A stretch of DNA of 64,000 nucleotides from the NCBI GenBank assembly GCA_045105115.1, contig JBGCDE010000003.1, forward strand, positions 1 through 64,000, read 5' to 3'. Numbering within the stretch: position 1 is the stretch's first letter; each line of letters begins with the position of its first letter. Shown here in pieces: positions 25,495-35,623 of the stretch. Below the pieces are notes generated by a model. The model searched no databases and was not told where the DNA came from. It was given only the letters and a program-made list of their open reading frames with translations. This DNA is from JAUIET01 sp045105115 (GTDB lineage Bacteria; Pseudomonadota; Gammaproteobacteria; Pseudomonadales; JAUIET01). Made by a program: the position numbers and the translations under genes.

Positions 25495-28400
25495 TTAGCA
25501 TTCAGACGGATTGGGTGGAGTGAATATTGCCAACAGCTGGTTAACGAATGTAAAGCGTTCTTCAGCTTGTTCCAATTGTTCGCTGAACTTCAGCCCGTTG
25601 GCGCCATCCATGCGATAGGTGAGACTCTTCTGCTGAACCAGCGTAACCAGCACCATTGGGTCTATTCGAGTATTGGCGGCAAACTCCAGGCGTCCACCTC
25701 GCGCTCCACAATCGAGCTTGGCAATACCGATCGCTGTCGTTTGCAGGCGCAAAGCCGCAATTCTGAAGAGGTTCATTATTTGCTCTGGCAGCGGCCCGAA
25801 GCGGTCAATCATTTCTTCGCGCAGAGATATAAGCTCTCTATCATCCGCGATTGACGAAATGCGCTTGTAAAGAATCAAACGGCTGTGCACATCGGGTAGA
25901 TAGTTGTCCGGGATTAGCGCTGGAACATGCATATTGATTTCTCCACCAGGCTCAACCGATGTTTCGAGGTCAATTTCTTCGCCGTTCTGTAAGGCCTGTA
26001 CCGCTCGCTCCAGCATGTCCATGTACAAGGTAAACCCTACGCTCTGAATTTGGCCACTTTGTTCGTCACCCAATAGCTCGCCGGCACCGCGTATCTCCAG
26101 ATCATGAGTTGCCAGTGTAAAGCCGGCTCCAAGATCGCCAGCTTGCTCAATCGCCTCAAGGCGCTTATGCGCGTCGCGACTCATTGATTTAGGGTGAGGG
26201 GTAAACAGATAAGCATATGCCTGATGGTGCGAGCGGCCCACTCGGCCACGCAGCTGGTGCAATTGCGCCAGACCAAACTTATCGGCCCGTTCGATAATAA
26301 TAGTGTTTGCCGTTGGCACATCGATGCCGGTCTCGATGATCGTTGTGCAGACAAGAACGTTGAAGCGCCTATGATAGAAGTCTGACATCACACGTTCCAG
26401 TTCACGCTCGGGCATTTGCCCATGAGCTACCGCGCAACGCGCCTCCGGTACCAGCTTGTTGATGTCTTCTACTGTTTTTTCTATGGACTTTACTTCGTTG
26501 TGAAGAAAATATACTTGGCCGCCACGAAGAATTTCGCGCAAGATAGCTTCTCGTACGATGGGCTCATGGTACTCGCGCACAAAGGTATTGATCGACAAGC
26601 GCTTGGCCGGCGGGCTTGCGATAATAGACAAATCGCGTAAGCCTGACATTGCCATGTTCAGCGTTCTAGGAATAGGTGTGGCCGTTAGCGTGAGTATGTC
26701 TACTTCACTGCGCAAGGCTTTGAGGGCTTCTTTTTGTTTCACGCCAAAACGATGCTCTTCATCGATTACCAACAAACCAAGCGATTTGTACTTGATGTCT
26801 TTTTGCAGCAACTTGTGAGTACCGATCACTACGTCGAGTTGGCCACTTTTTAGCGCGGCAATTCCCTCAGACTGCTCCTTTGCACTTTTAAACCGGGACA
26901 AAACACCAACATTAATTGGCCAATCTGCGAATCGGTCGTTAAACGTTTCAAAGTGCTGTTGGGCAAGCAATGTTGTTGGCACCAGAATGGCAACTTGCTT
27001 ACCACTTTGCACGGCAACAAACGCAGCTCTTAACGCTACCTCGGTTTTGCCAAACCCTACGTCCCCGCACACCAGTCTGTCCATAGGTTGTTCGGAGTAC
27101 ATATCGCTCAACACGGCCGTAATCGCGTTGGCTTGATCGGGTGTTTCCTCAAACGCGAAACTGTCGGCAAAGCGTCGGTAATCGTCGCCGGGATTTTTAA
27201 ATACAAAGCCGGGTCTGGCGGCGCGCTTGGCATTGAGTAGTAATAGTTCGGCGGCTACGTCGGCTACTTGCTGGGCCGCTTTCTTGCGTGCTTTTTGCCA
27301 TTGCTCACTGCCAAGACGATGCAGTGGTGCGTTTTCTTCTTCCGAGCCTAGATAACGATTGATGAGATGCAATGATGAGACGGGTACGTATAGCTTCGCG
27401 TCTTCGGCATACTCGAGATGCAGAAACTCAGCGGCCTGGTCGTCAATTTCAAGAATAATCAGACCGCGGTATCGGCCGACACCATGCTCTATATGAACGA
27501 CGGGGGCGTTGAGTTGTAACTCGGTGAGATTCTTGATTAACAAGTCGGGATTAACCACTCGTTCAGGGTCGCGCTTGGCATTGCTGCGAACCTGTTCACC
27601 CGCCAGTTGATCTTCGCAAATAATAGCGAGGCCGTGGTCTGTGAATTGGCAACCATCCAGCAGCGGCGACACAATGCTGGCATAAGGTGCATCGCTATCG
27701 AGAAACATCTGCCAGGAATCCACCATTTCCGGCTGGATTCCTAACGCAGACAAATTGCCTTCCAGTGTATTCAGTCGACCCGCGGATTCAGCGCTGAACA
27801 AGATGCGTTTGCTTTGTTCAGATTCAGCATTGGCCATTAAGGCATCGTCAAGCAGGTGCAGCGGTTGCTCGGCTCGACGATCTATTTCAAGTTTGGACCA
27901 TACCGAGACTGCAAATGGGGCGCCTTTGCGGGCATCTTGCTGGGCGTTGTTGGCCAGTACTACCTGCGGCAGTTTTTTCAGCTCGGCAAACAGTTCTTCA
28001 ACGCGCAAAAACACTTGCTCCGGAGGAAGCAAAGGGCGGGTAGGGTCAACACCGTATTCATCAAAACGGTTGCTGACTTCCAGCCAGAAATTCTCTGCGG
28101 CTTCATGCACGTTTTCTTCACTGATAAGCAATACGTCGGCAGGCAAGTGGTCAAGCAATGAATACCGGCGATCGAAAAACAAGGGTAGATAATATTCGAT
28201 GCCGGCACTGGCTAGTCCACCGCTGACATCTTGATATACGGGGCACGCTGAATGATCGACGCTAAACTGCGCATGCCAGCGTTGTCGGAAATGCGCTATG
28301 GCGCCGCCGTCGAGAGGGAATTCCTTAGCTGGTAGTAACGATATCGCTGTTACTCGCTCAGTAGTGCGCTGTGACTCTGTATCGAAGTATCGTAATGACT

Positions 28401-28998
28401 CAATTTCGTCATCAAATAACTCTATTCGCACAGCGGCATCTGAGCCCATCGGAAACAGATCCACGATAGAGCCCCTGATCGCGAATTCACCGTGCTCATA
28501 CACCGTGTCCACTCGGCTGTAACCTGCATCTACCAGCGCGATTCGGAAGTTGTCTGCCAGAAGTTGTTGGCCTTGTTGAAGCACCAGGCTGTGCTGGCGC
28601 AAATAATCTGGCGATGTTGTGCACTGCATCAAGGCATTAATCGGAACGACTAATATGCCGCGAAGCTGTCCGGTATCGCCATGCAGCTCATGAAGTGTGC
28701 TGAGCCGGTCTGACACAATGTCCTGATGAGGAGAAAAGCTGTCATAGGGCAGTGTTTCCCAATCAGGTAAGTGCCAAACTTTCAGATCCAGCTCTGTACA
28801 AAAAAACCGCAATTCATCTTCCAGCTGCACGCTGCTGGCACTGTCTTCGCAAACCACAAGGGTCAAGCCAGGTCTTTGCATCGCAGCCTGGGCTATGGCA
28901 AGTGGTCTGCTGCAGGCTTGCAGTCCATGCCAGTGCAGGCGGCCAGACGCGCCGGCCGGCAATGGGGGAGTGAATACAGAAGCTAGGGGTGTGGACAT
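25495..28998 (-). CDS. mfd: Transcription-repair coupling factor Mfd
   Basis: 1167 residues from the ATG at 28998; further in-frame upstream codons would add ~49 residues not typical of the family. The N-terminal UvrB-like region has LPDWETLPYDSFSPHQD. The RNA polymerase-interacting domain lies in the middle (VVHIEHGVGRYRGL). The RecG-like translocase module has Walker A (GDVGFGKTEVALRAAF), DEEHRFG and TATPIPRTLNMA. A TRCF C-terminal domain follows. Mfd removes stalled RNA polymerase and recruits UvrA for strand-specific repair. It is divergent from gap and followed by csiV. Confidence 0.96.
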   Translation of the reverse strand: MSTPLASVFTPPLPAGASGRLHWHGLQACSRPLAIAQAAMQRPGLTLVVCEDSASSVQLEDELRFFCTELDLKVWHLPDWETLPYDSFSPHQDIVSDRLSTLHELHGDTGQLRGILVVPINALMQCTTSPDYLRQHSLVLQQGQQLLADNFRIALVDAGYSRVDTVYEHGEFAIRGSIVDLFPMGSDAAVRIELFDDEIESLRYFDTESQRTTERVTAISLLPAKEFPLDGGAIAHFRQRWHAQFSVDHSACPVYQDVSGGLASAGIEYYLPLFFDRRYSLLDHLPADVLLISEENVHEAAENFWLEVSNRFDEYGVDPTRPLLPPEQVFLRVEELFAELKKLPQVVLANNAQQDARKGAPFAVSVWSKLEIDRRAEQPLHLLDDALMANAESEQSKRILFSAESAGRLNTLEGNLSALGIQPEMVDSWQMFLDSDAPYASIVSPLLDGCQFTDHGLAIICEDQLAGEQVRSNAKRDPERVVNPDLLIKNLTELQLNAPVVHIEHGVGRYRGLIILEIDDQAAEFLHLEYAEDAKLYVPVSSLHLINRYLGSEEENAPLHRLGSEQWQKARKKAAQQVADVAAELLLLNAKRAARPGFVFKNPGDDYRRFADSFAFEETPDQANAITAVLSDMYSEQPMDRLVCGDVGFGKTEVALRAAFVAVQSGKQVAILVPTTLLAQQHFETFNDRFADWPINVGVLSRFKSAKEQSEGIAALKSGQLDVVIGTHKLLQKDIKYKSLGLLVIDEEHRFGVKQKEALKALRSEVDILTLTATPIPRTLNMAMSGLRDLSIIASPPAKRLSINTFVREYHEPIVREAILREILRGGQVYFLHNEVKSIEKTVEDINKLVPEARCAVAHGQMPERELERVMSDFYHRRFNVLVCTTIIETGIDVPTANTIIIERADKFGLAQLHQLRGRVGRSHHQAYAYLFTPHPKSMSRDAHKRLEAIEQAGDLGAGFTLATHDLEIRGAGELLGDEQSGQIQSVGFTLYMDMLERAVQALQNGEEIDLETSVEPGGEINMHVPALIPDNYLPDVHSRLILYKRISSIADDRELISLREEMIDRFGPLPEQIMNLFRIAALRLQTTAIGIAKLDCGARGGRLEFAANTRIDPMVLVTLVQQKSLTYRMDGANGLKFSEQLEQAEERFTFVNQLLAIFTPPNPSEC

Positions 28999-29123
28999 AT
29001 TAGCCGTTAAAGTTGGCGACTCGCGTATTCGCGATTGCACTGGCGAAAAACCCGGCATGTTAACCGATTCGCTGTTCGTGTGGCAGTGTCTATACTCAGA
29101 CAATAATATTGCATCGCCTGCTG

Positions 29124-29152
29124 TTGTATTTGCCGGCATGTACAAAGATAAT
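29124..29152 (+). promoter_or_regulatory. sigma70 promoter of the GAPDH gene
   Basis: TTGTAT (29124-29129), a 17-nt spacer and GATAAT (29147-29152) form a good sigma70 promoter about 54 nt upstream of the start codon. The short leader contains a small GC-rich hairpin (CCAGC/GCTGG). Confidence 0.6.
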
Positions 29153-29205
29153 ACGCGCCGCCAGCCCGCTGGCTGGCAAGCACATGGGCAAATGGGATTG
29201 GTTTA

Positions 29206-30675
29206 ATGGCTACGGAACAACGCAGAGAGCGTCCTGACGATTATTTTGCAGACTGGAAGGAGCGTGAAGCGCTTGCTGAAGGCATCATTCCTCTGGTGGG
29301 TCAGTTGTACCGGCAGAACAATGTTAAAACATTTATATACGGTCGCTCCTTAGTAGGCCGTTCTGTTACCAATATAATGAAAACTCATCGTTTTGTTCGC
29401 CAGGTCGAAAAGAACGAACTGTCTGAGTTTGAAACGTTTCCATTGCTGCAGGCATTGGTTGAGTTAAGTCCAGGACCTGCTCACATTGATATCGGCATGT
29501 TAACCGCCGAGTACATGAATGATGGTGATGGCAAATCGCCCAAAGAATTCCTAAAACGTAAGCTAAAAGACATTCTTGCTAATACTGAGCACCCTCTGCA
29601 GGAACCGCAGGACATTGTGCTGTTTGGCTTTGGGCGTATCGGCCGATTGATGGCCCGGTTGCTTGTTGAGAAAGTCGGCGGTGGCGATTCATTGCGTCTA
29701 CGCGCCATTGTTGTGCGAAAGGGCGGCGATGATGACCTGATCAAGCGCGCGAGCTTGTTGCGACGTGATTCAGTGCACGGCTCTTTCGAAGGGACCATCA
29801 GAGTGGACGAGGAGCGCCAGTCTTTTGTTGCCAATGGCAATGAAATCAAGGTTATCTACGCCAGTGCCCCTGATGAAATTGATTACACGAAGTACGGCAT
29901 CAAAGATGCGATCATTGTCGATAACACCGGTAAGTGGAGAGACGATGAGGCATTAGGGCTTCACCTCAAGAGTAAAGGGGTGAAGAGCGTTATTCTCACT
30001 GCACCCGCTAAAGGTAATGTGCCAAATATCGTTTACGGTATTAACAATGATGTTTTGGGACCAGACGATCGAATTGTGTCTGCAGCCTCATGTACTACCA
30101 ACGCCATCGTGCCACCGCTGAAAGCCCTGAACGACAAGTTTCAGGTGCTCAATGGTCACGTTGAAACTGTGCATGCCTATACGAATGATCAAAACTTGAT
30201 CGATAACTACCACAAAGGCAATCGTCGGGGTCGCAGTGCGCCGCTTAATATGGTGTTGACCGAAACCGGTGCCGTTAAGGCGGTTGCGAAAGTATTGCCG
30301 GAGATGGCGGGCAAATTGACAGGGAATGCCATTCGCGTGCCTACACCTAATGTGTCAATGGCGATTCTTAATCTTACGCTGGGCGAAGAAACCAGCGTTG
30401 AAGAGATCAATGAATACATGCGCGACGTTGCATTGCATGGAGACCTGCGCAGACAGATTGACTTTACGTCCTCGCCTGAAGTGGTATCAACGGATTTCGT
30501 TGGCTCCCGATACGCATGCATCTTTGATGCACAGGCCACAATTGTGAATGGAAATCACGTTGTACTGTATTTTTGGTACGACAATGAATTTGGCTATACA
30601 TGCCAGGTAAACAGGGTTGTTGAACAAATGGCAGGCGTAAAATACGTCTCCTACCCAAGCGTAGCCTCTGCCTGA
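29206..30675 (+). CDS. gap: Glyceraldehyde-3-phosphate dehydrogenase, N-terminally extended type
   Basis: 489 residues, against about 335 for ordinary GAPDH. The first ~135 residues form an extra domain (DDYFADWKEREALAEGIIPL ...). The NAD-binding fold then starts with VLFGFGRIGRLM (Gly-rich loop about 141-147). The catalytic cysteine is Cys296 in SAASCTTNAIVPPL, and the C-terminal WYDNEFGYTCQVNRV is conserved. It oxidatively phosphorylates glyceraldehyde 3-phosphate or runs the reverse reaction. This long form next to mfd is the arrangement known in Pseudomonas. The role of the N-terminal domain is not evident from the sequence. Confidence 0.93.
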   Translation: MATEQRRERPDDYFADWKEREALAEGIIPLVGQLYRQNNVKTFIYGRSLVGRSVTNIMKTHRFVRQVEKNELSEFETFPLLQALVELSPGPAHIDIGMLTAEYMNDGDGKSPKEFLKRKLKDILANTEHPLQEPQDIVLFGFGRIGRLMARLLVEKVGGGDSLRLRAIVVRKGGDDDLIKRASLLRRDSVHGSFEGTIRVDEERQSFVANGNEIKVIYASAPDEIDYTKYGIKDAIIVDNTGKWRDDEALGLHLKSKGVKSVILTAPAKGNVPNIVYGINNDVLGPDDRIVSAASCTTNAIVPPLKALNDKFQVLNGHVETVHAYTNDQNLIDNYHKGNRRGRSAPLNMVLTETGAVKAVAKVLPEMAGKLTGNAIRVPTPNVSMAILNLTLGEETSVEEINEYMRDVALHGDLRRQIDFTSSPEVVSTDFVGSRYACIFDAQATIVNGNHVVLYFWYDNEFGYTCQVNRVVEQMAGVKYVSYPSVASA

Positions 30676-30909
30676 GTTTGTGAATGTAAGCCTCTGTAAC
30701 CTCTGGGTTGCAGTGGCTAACAAATCACGCATTCTTGGCGGCTCTGATGATAGCGTTTCGGCGCAATGATCAGTATACTGCGCGCACCCTATTTTGGGCT
30801 TCAATCAACCATTGTTCTAATGTTTGAAGGCCTGATGGGTCTCCAAACACCAAGGTTCAGCAAGCCACGTTAAAGTGGAGTACTGCATGCGAGGAGCAAA
30901 GCGCACTCA

Positions 30910-32256
30910 ATGATTAAAATCAGTAAAGGCCTGGATATTCCAATCAGTGGCAGCCCGGACACGCAAGTAGACGAGGCCCCCAAAGCCCGCACGGTTGCGG
31001 TACTTGGTTATGACCACATTGGTATGAAGCCAACTATGTTGGTTAAAGAAGGCGACAGAGTCCGGACTGGCCAGGCACTGTTCACCGACAAGAAAACCGA
31101 AGGGGTGCAATATACAGCACCGGCAACAGGTGTCGTGTCTGCGATCAATCGCGGTCCAAAGCGCGTGTTCGAGTCCCTGGTTATTGACTGTGAAGAAGAC
31201 GAGTACGTCGACTTTGGAAAAACAGACAGTGACAATCTTGCCAATTTGAATGCGGCTGACGCTACCAAGACCTTGGTAGATTCCGGCATGTGGACTGCGT
31301 TGCGTACGCGGCCAATGAGCAAAGTACCGGCCCCTGACACCAAGGCGCACTCAATATTCGTAACAGCAATGGACACCAATCCATTGGCTGGCAATCCTGT
31401 GCAAATTATTCAGGCTAATCAGCAGGCGTTTAGTAACGGCCTTACCGTATTGAGCCGATTAGACAGTGGCACCGTCTACGTAGTGACCGCTGACCACAGT
31501 GGTTTGGTTGGCGCCAATATCAGCGGTGTAAGCTACGAATCTTTCTCAGGACCGCATCCAGCTGGATTGGTAGGTACCCATATTCATCACCTCGACCCGG
31601 TTCATGCGAAGAAGACGGTTTGGACGATTGGTTATCAAGACGTGATCGCGATCGGCAAGCTGTTCACTGACGGCAAGCTCTTTACTGAGCGAACCATCGC
31701 ATTGGGTGGGCCAATGGTGCGCAAGCCAAGAATGCTCAAAACCCGCATGGGCGCTAATTTGCTGGAACTGACCGCAGGTGAGTTAGAGGCAAAAGAACAC
31801 CGAATAATTTCGGGGTCGGTATTGGCGGGGCGTGAAGCCTCGGGTACAACAGCCTATCTGGGGCGTTATCACAATCAGGTGTCGGTTTTGGCTGAAGGTC
31901 GTGATCGTGAGTTTATGGGTTGGTTTTCGGCGGGATCAAACAGGCATTCAGTGAAGCCTATTTATTTGTCGCACTGGTTTGGTAAAGGTCGGAAGTTTGA
32001 CATGACCACCAATACCAATGGCAGCGAGCGGGCGATCGTTCCAATAGGTGCTTATGAAACGGTGATGCCATTGGATATTTTGGCGACACCTCTGCTGAAA
32101 GCCCTAGCTGTTGGCGACACCGAAATGGCCCAACATCTTGGTGCGCTTGAACTGGATGAAGAAGATCTTGGTTTGTGCAGTTATGTGTGCCCCGGTAAAT
32201 ACGAATTTGGACGCGTGCTGAGAGATAATCTGACACGTATTGAGAAGGAAGGCTAA
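30910..32256 (+). CDS. nqrA: Na+-translocating NADH:quinone reductase subunit A
   Basis: 448 residues, the usual length. Peripheral cytoplasmic subunit, opening with the family-typical segment IKISKGLDIPISGSPD. Further conserved parts are VLGYDHIGMKPTM, GRYHNQVSVLAEG and the C-terminal CSYVCPGKYEFG with two cysteines. NqrA contributes to the quinone-binding region of the Na+-pumping complex. First gene of the nqr operon, 3 nt before nqrB. The 234-nt upstream gap should contain the promoter; TATACT near 30774 is a possible -10 without an obvious -35. Confidence 0.96.
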   Translation: MIKISKGLDIPISGSPDTQVDEAPKARTVAVLGYDHIGMKPTMLVKEGDRVRTGQALFTDKKTEGVQYTAPATGVVSAINRGPKRVFESLVIDCEEDEYVDFGKTDSDNLANLNAADATKTLVDSGMWTALRTRPMSKVPAPDTKAHSIFVTAMDTNPLAGNPVQIIQANQQAFSNGLTVLSRLDSGTVYVVTADHSGLVGANISGVSYESFSGPHPAGLVGTHIHHLDPVHAKKTVWTIGYQDVIAIGKLFTDGKLFTERTIALGGPMVRKPRMLKTRMGANLLELTAGELEAKEHRIISGSVLAGREASGTTAYLGRYHNQVSVLAEGRDREFMGWFSAGSNRHSVKPIYLSHWFGKGRKFDMTTNTNGSERAIVPIGAYETVMPLDILATPLLKALAVGDTEMAQHLGALELDEEDLGLCSYVCPGKYEFGRVLRDNLTRIEKEG

Positions 32257-32259
32257 GGC

Positions 32260-33477
32260 ATGAAAGCAATCCAGAACTTCTTCGAGCGTATCGAGCCGAA
32301 CTTCACCAAGGGCGGCAAGCTCGAGGTGATGTTCCCTCTGTACGAAATGTTCGACACGTTTTTCTTCCAACCTTCAACGGTAACCAGCTCGGCTGCGCAC
32401 GTTCGTGACGGCTTGGATCTCAAGCGGGTAATGATCACTGTTTGGTTGGCGACATTCCCGGCCATGTTCTACGGCATGTATAACCTGGGTTACCAGGCCA
32501 ACACCGCGATGGCGGCTATGGGCATCACCGAAGTGGCCAATTGGCATGGTGCGATTATCAGCCTGTTTGCCGGCTATGATCCCAACAGTCTTTGGGACTG
32601 CTTCTGGCATGGCGCGGCTTATTTCGTGCCTATTTATGTGACAACGTTTGTAGTCGGTATTGCCTGGGAATTGTTGTTCGCCGTTAAGCGTAATCATGAA
32701 ATCAATGAAGGTTTTTTTGTAACCTCAGTGCTGTTTGCACTGATCGTGCCCCCGAGCGTGCCGCTGTGGCAGGTTGCTCTGGGTATCAGCTTCGGCGTGG
32801 TAATTGGTAAAGAAGTCTTTGGCGGAACCGGCAAAAACTTCTTGAACCCGGCGCTTACGGGTCGTGCCTTCCTGTTTTTCTCGTATCCTGCGCAAATGTC
32901 GGGTGACACTGTGTGGACAGCGGTTGACGGCTTTTCCGGTGCAACACCTCTCAGCCAGATGGCCAGCGGTGGCATTGATAGCCTGGAACAGCCTTCTGGT
33001 GAAATGCTGACCTGGTTCGATGCATTCAGCGGCAATATGCAAGGCTCTATTGGTGAAGTCTCCAGCATCGCTATTTTGCTGGGTGCAGCGTTGCTGTTGT
33101 TAACTCGTATAGCGTCATGGCGAATCATGTCAGGCGTGGTGCTGGGCATGGTTGCGACATCGTTACTGTTTAACGCCATTGGCTCGGAAACCAACCCAAT
33201 GTTTGCCGTACCGCCTCACTGGCATCTGGTGGTGGGTGGCTTCCTGTTTGGTGCTGTCTTTATGGCGACCGACCCGGTTTCAGCGGCAATGACAGATACC
33301 GGTAAATGGGTGTTCGGCGCGTTAATTGGTGTGATGGTGGTGTTGATCAGGGTGGTCAACCCGGCCTTTCCTGAAGGCATGATGTTAGCGATTCTGTTCG
33401 CTAATTTATGTGCGCCACTGATAGACCATTATGTGGTGCAGGCAAATATTAAGCGGAGGGTCGCGCGCAGTGGCTGA
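32260..33477 (+). CDS. nqrB: Na+-translocating NADH:quinone reductase subunit B
   Basis: 405 residues with about ten membrane helices. The covalent FMN attachment site is visible as VDGFSGATPLS, with acceptor Thr229; FMN is linked by ApbE, encoded downstream. Other family segments are MFYGMYNLG and GGTGKNFLNPALTGRAF. The subunit forms much of the ion path and carries a riboflavin/FMN pair in characterised enzymes. Its stop overlaps the GTG start of nqrC. Confidence 0.97.
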   Translation: MKAIQNFFERIEPNFTKGGKLEVMFPLYEMFDTFFFQPSTVTSSAAHVRDGLDLKRVMITVWLATFPAMFYGMYNLGYQANTAMAAMGITEVANWHGAIISLFAGYDPNSLWDCFWHGAAYFVPIYVTTFVVGIAWELLFAVKRNHEINEGFFVTSVLFALIVPPSVPLWQVALGISFGVVIGKEVFGGTGKNFLNPALTGRAFLFFSYPAQMSGDTVWTAVDGFSGATPLSQMASGGIDSLEQPSGEMLTWFDAFSGNMQGSIGEVSSIAILLGAALLLLTRIASWRIMSGVVLGMVATSLLFNAIGSETNPMFAVPPHWHLVVGGFLFGAVFMATDPVSAAMTDTGKWVFGALIGVMVVLIRVVNPAFPEGMMLAILFANLCAPLIDHYVVQANIKRRVARSG

Positions 33478-34267
33478 TAAAGATTCGGTAAAACAAACCC
33501 TCATTGTTGCACTACTGATATGCATCGTGTGCTCGGTTGTGGTGGCGACTACTGCGGTAGCGCTTAAGCCCGATCAGCAGCGCAATAAGCTGCTCGATCG
33601 AAACAAGAATATTCTGGCTGCCGCGGGCCTGTTTGATGAAGACAAACACGCAGAAAGCGACATACCACAATTGTTTGAACAGTTTTCTGTCGGTCTGGCC
33701 GATCTGCAGGAAAAGACACTGCTAACTGCCGAGCAAGCAGCCGAGCAGGGTATTGATCTGACCACCTACGACCAACGTAAAGCGAGTAAGGATCCTGCCT
33801 TATCCGAAGCCCTGACAGGTGATCAGGATATTGCTGGCATCGGTCGCCGCGAACGCTATGCCAATGTGTATATGCTCATGGACGGAGACAATATCCAGCG
33901 TATTGTGCTGCCGGTGCGAGGCTACGGGCTATGGGGTACCTTGTATGGGTTTATGGCGCTGGAAGGCGACATGGACACTGTTGCCGGGCTTGGTTTTTTT
34001 GAACATAAAGAAACGCCTGGACTGGGCGCTGAAGTTGACAACCCCAAGTGGAAAGCGATTTGGATTGGTAAAGAAATTTACGCTGAAGACATGAGCGTCG
34101 CAGCCGAAGTACTTAAAGGTGCGGTTGTCAAAAACAATCCAAAAGAGATCTACCAGATTGATGGTTTATCAGGCGCAACGCTGACCAGTCGTGGCGTTAG
34201 CAACCTGGTTGAGTATTGGATGGGTGACAGTGGTTATGGACCGCTGTTGGCAACACTTAGGCAGTAG
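33470..34267 (+). CDS. nqrC: Na+-translocating NADH:quinone reductase subunit C
   Basis: 265 residues. The start is the GTG at 33470, with a GGAGG-type Shine-Dalgarno upstream and 8-nt overlap with nqrB; the frame is open further up but has no ribosome site. One N-terminal membrane helix is followed by a periplasmic FMN-binding domain with the flavinylation motif DGLSGATLTSRG (acceptor Thr237). ETPGLGAEVDNPKW is also conserved. NqrC relays electrons between the periplasmic-side cofactors of the complex. Confidence 0.96.
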   Translation: MADKDSVKQTLIVALLICIVCSVVVATTAVALKPDQQRNKLLDRNKNILAAAGLFDEDKHAESDIPQLFEQFSVGLADLQEKTLLTAEQAAEQGIDLTTYDQRKASKDPALSEALTGDQDIAGIGRRERYANVYMLMDGDNIQRIVLPVRGYGLWGTLYGFMALEGDMDTVAGLGFFEHKETPGLGAEVDNPKWKAIWIGKEIYAEDMSVAAEVLKGAVVKNNPKEIYQIDGLSGATLTSRGVSNLVEYWMGDSGYGPLLATLRQ

Positions 34268-34315
34268 GAAAGTATGCGACACATTGAGTTACAGAAAATG
34301 ATGGAGAGCGTGTAG

Positions 34316-34984
34316 ATGTCACAAACCAAAGATGTGCTGATATCACCGATATTCAATAACAACCCGATTGCATTGCAAATTCTCGGGATTTGTTCTGCGT
34401 TAGCGGTAACAACCAGTTTGAACACCACTCTGGTGATGTGCATTGCGCTCACCACCGTAACGGCGTTTTCAAACTTGTTTATTTCGCTGATTCGAAATCA
34501 CATTCCTTCCAGCATACGAATCATTGTGCAAATGACGATTATTGCGTCGCTGGTTATTGTGGTTGATCAAATTTTGCAGGCGTATGCCTACGCAATCAGC
34601 AAACAGCTGTCAGTATTTGTTGGTTTGATCATTACTAACTGTATTGTGATGGGTCGTGCGGAAGCCTTTGCGATGAAAAACCCACCCATGCCAAGCTTTC
34701 TTGATGGCATTGGTAATGGCCTTGGCTACAGTGTGGTGTTGCTTTTTGTAGGTGTGATACGCGAACTGTTTGGTTCAGGTAGCTTGTTCGGCGTAAACAT
34801 TCTCCCACTGGTAGCCGACGGCGGCTGGTACCAAGGCAATGGCTTGTTACTGCTTCCGCCCAGCGCATTCTTTATTATAGGTTTATTCATTTGGTTGCTG
34901 CGCGCGTATCAGCCGGAGCAAGTGGAAGAGGCCGATTTCGATATTATGCCGCAATCAGCCAATACGGAGGCTCATCATGCTTGA
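34316..34984 (+). CDS. nqrD: Na+-translocating NADH:quinone reductase subunit D
   Basis: 222 residues, about six membrane helices. Conserved half-motifs are SLNTTLVMCIALT and ITNCIVMGRAEAFAMKN; the Cys in the TNCIVMGR helix matches the intramembrane iron ligand described for NqrD/E. A GGAGAG ribosome site precedes the ATG. It overlaps nqrE by 8 nt. Confidence 0.96.
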   Translation: MSQTKDVLISPIFNNNPIALQILGICSALAVTTSLNTTLVMCIALTTVTAFSNLFISLIRNHIPSSIRIIVQMTIIASLVIVVDQILQAYAYAISKQLSVFVGLIITNCIVMGRAEAFAMKNPPMPSFLDGIGNGLGYSVVLLFVGVIRELFGSGSLFGVNILPLVADGGWYQGNGLLLLPPSAFFIIGLFIWLLRAYQPEQVEEADFDIMPQSANTEAHHA

Positions 34985-35588
34985 GCATTATCTCAGCCTG
35001 CTGGTTAAGGCGATTTTCGTTGAAAACATTGCTCTGGCATTCTTTTTGGGTATGTGTACGTTTATTGCCGTATCCAAAAAAATAGCCACCGCGGTAGGGC
35101 TTGGTATTGCTGTTGTCGTTGTACTGACGATTACAGTGCCACTCAACAATTTGATTTATGGCTTTCTGTTGCAAGAAGGCGCCTTAGCGTGGGCCGGATT
35201 GCCAGATGTTGATCTTGGATTTCTTGGGTTGCTCAGCTATATCGGTGTTATTGCAGCGATGGTCCAGATCCTGGAGATGGTATTGGACCGGTATATGCCG
35301 GCCCTGTACAACGCTTTGGGTGTGTTTCTGCCTTTGATTACAGTGAACTGCGCCATTCTTGGTGCTTCTCTGTTCATGGTTGAAAGAGACTATTCATTTG
35401 GCGAAAGTGTTGTGTTTGGCTTGGGTTCTGGCATCGGTTGGGCGTTGGCGATCGTTTTGCTGGCCGGAATCAGAGAGAAGTTGAAGTACAGCGATGTACC
35501 CGATGGCCTGGAAGGTCTGGGTATCACATTTATTACCGTAGGTCTGATGTCGCTTGGCTTTATGTCATTCGGTGGCATCTCGTTGTAA
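34977..35588 (+). CDS. nqrE: Na+-translocating NADH:quinone reductase subunit E
   Basis: 203 residues, about six membrane helices, paralogous to NqrD in inverted topology. Key segments are VENIALAFFLGMCTFIAVS and LITVNCAILGASLFMVERD, whose cysteines correspond to those holding the iron centre between NqrD and NqrE. The start overlaps the nqrD stop, so translation is coupled. Confidence 0.96.
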   Translation: MLEHYLSLLVKAIFVENIALAFFLGMCTFIAVSKKIATAVGLGIAVVVVLTITVPLNNLIYGFLLQEGALAWAGLPDVDLGFLGLLSYIGVIAAMVQILEMVLDRYMPALYNALGVFLPLITVNCAILGASLFMVERDYSFGESVVFGLGSGIGWALAIVLLAGIREKLKYSDVPDGLEGLGITFITVGLMSLGFMSFGGISL

Positions 35589-35623
35589 GGCTCGCTTGAG
35601 TCGCGCTTAAGGGTAGAGAATTG

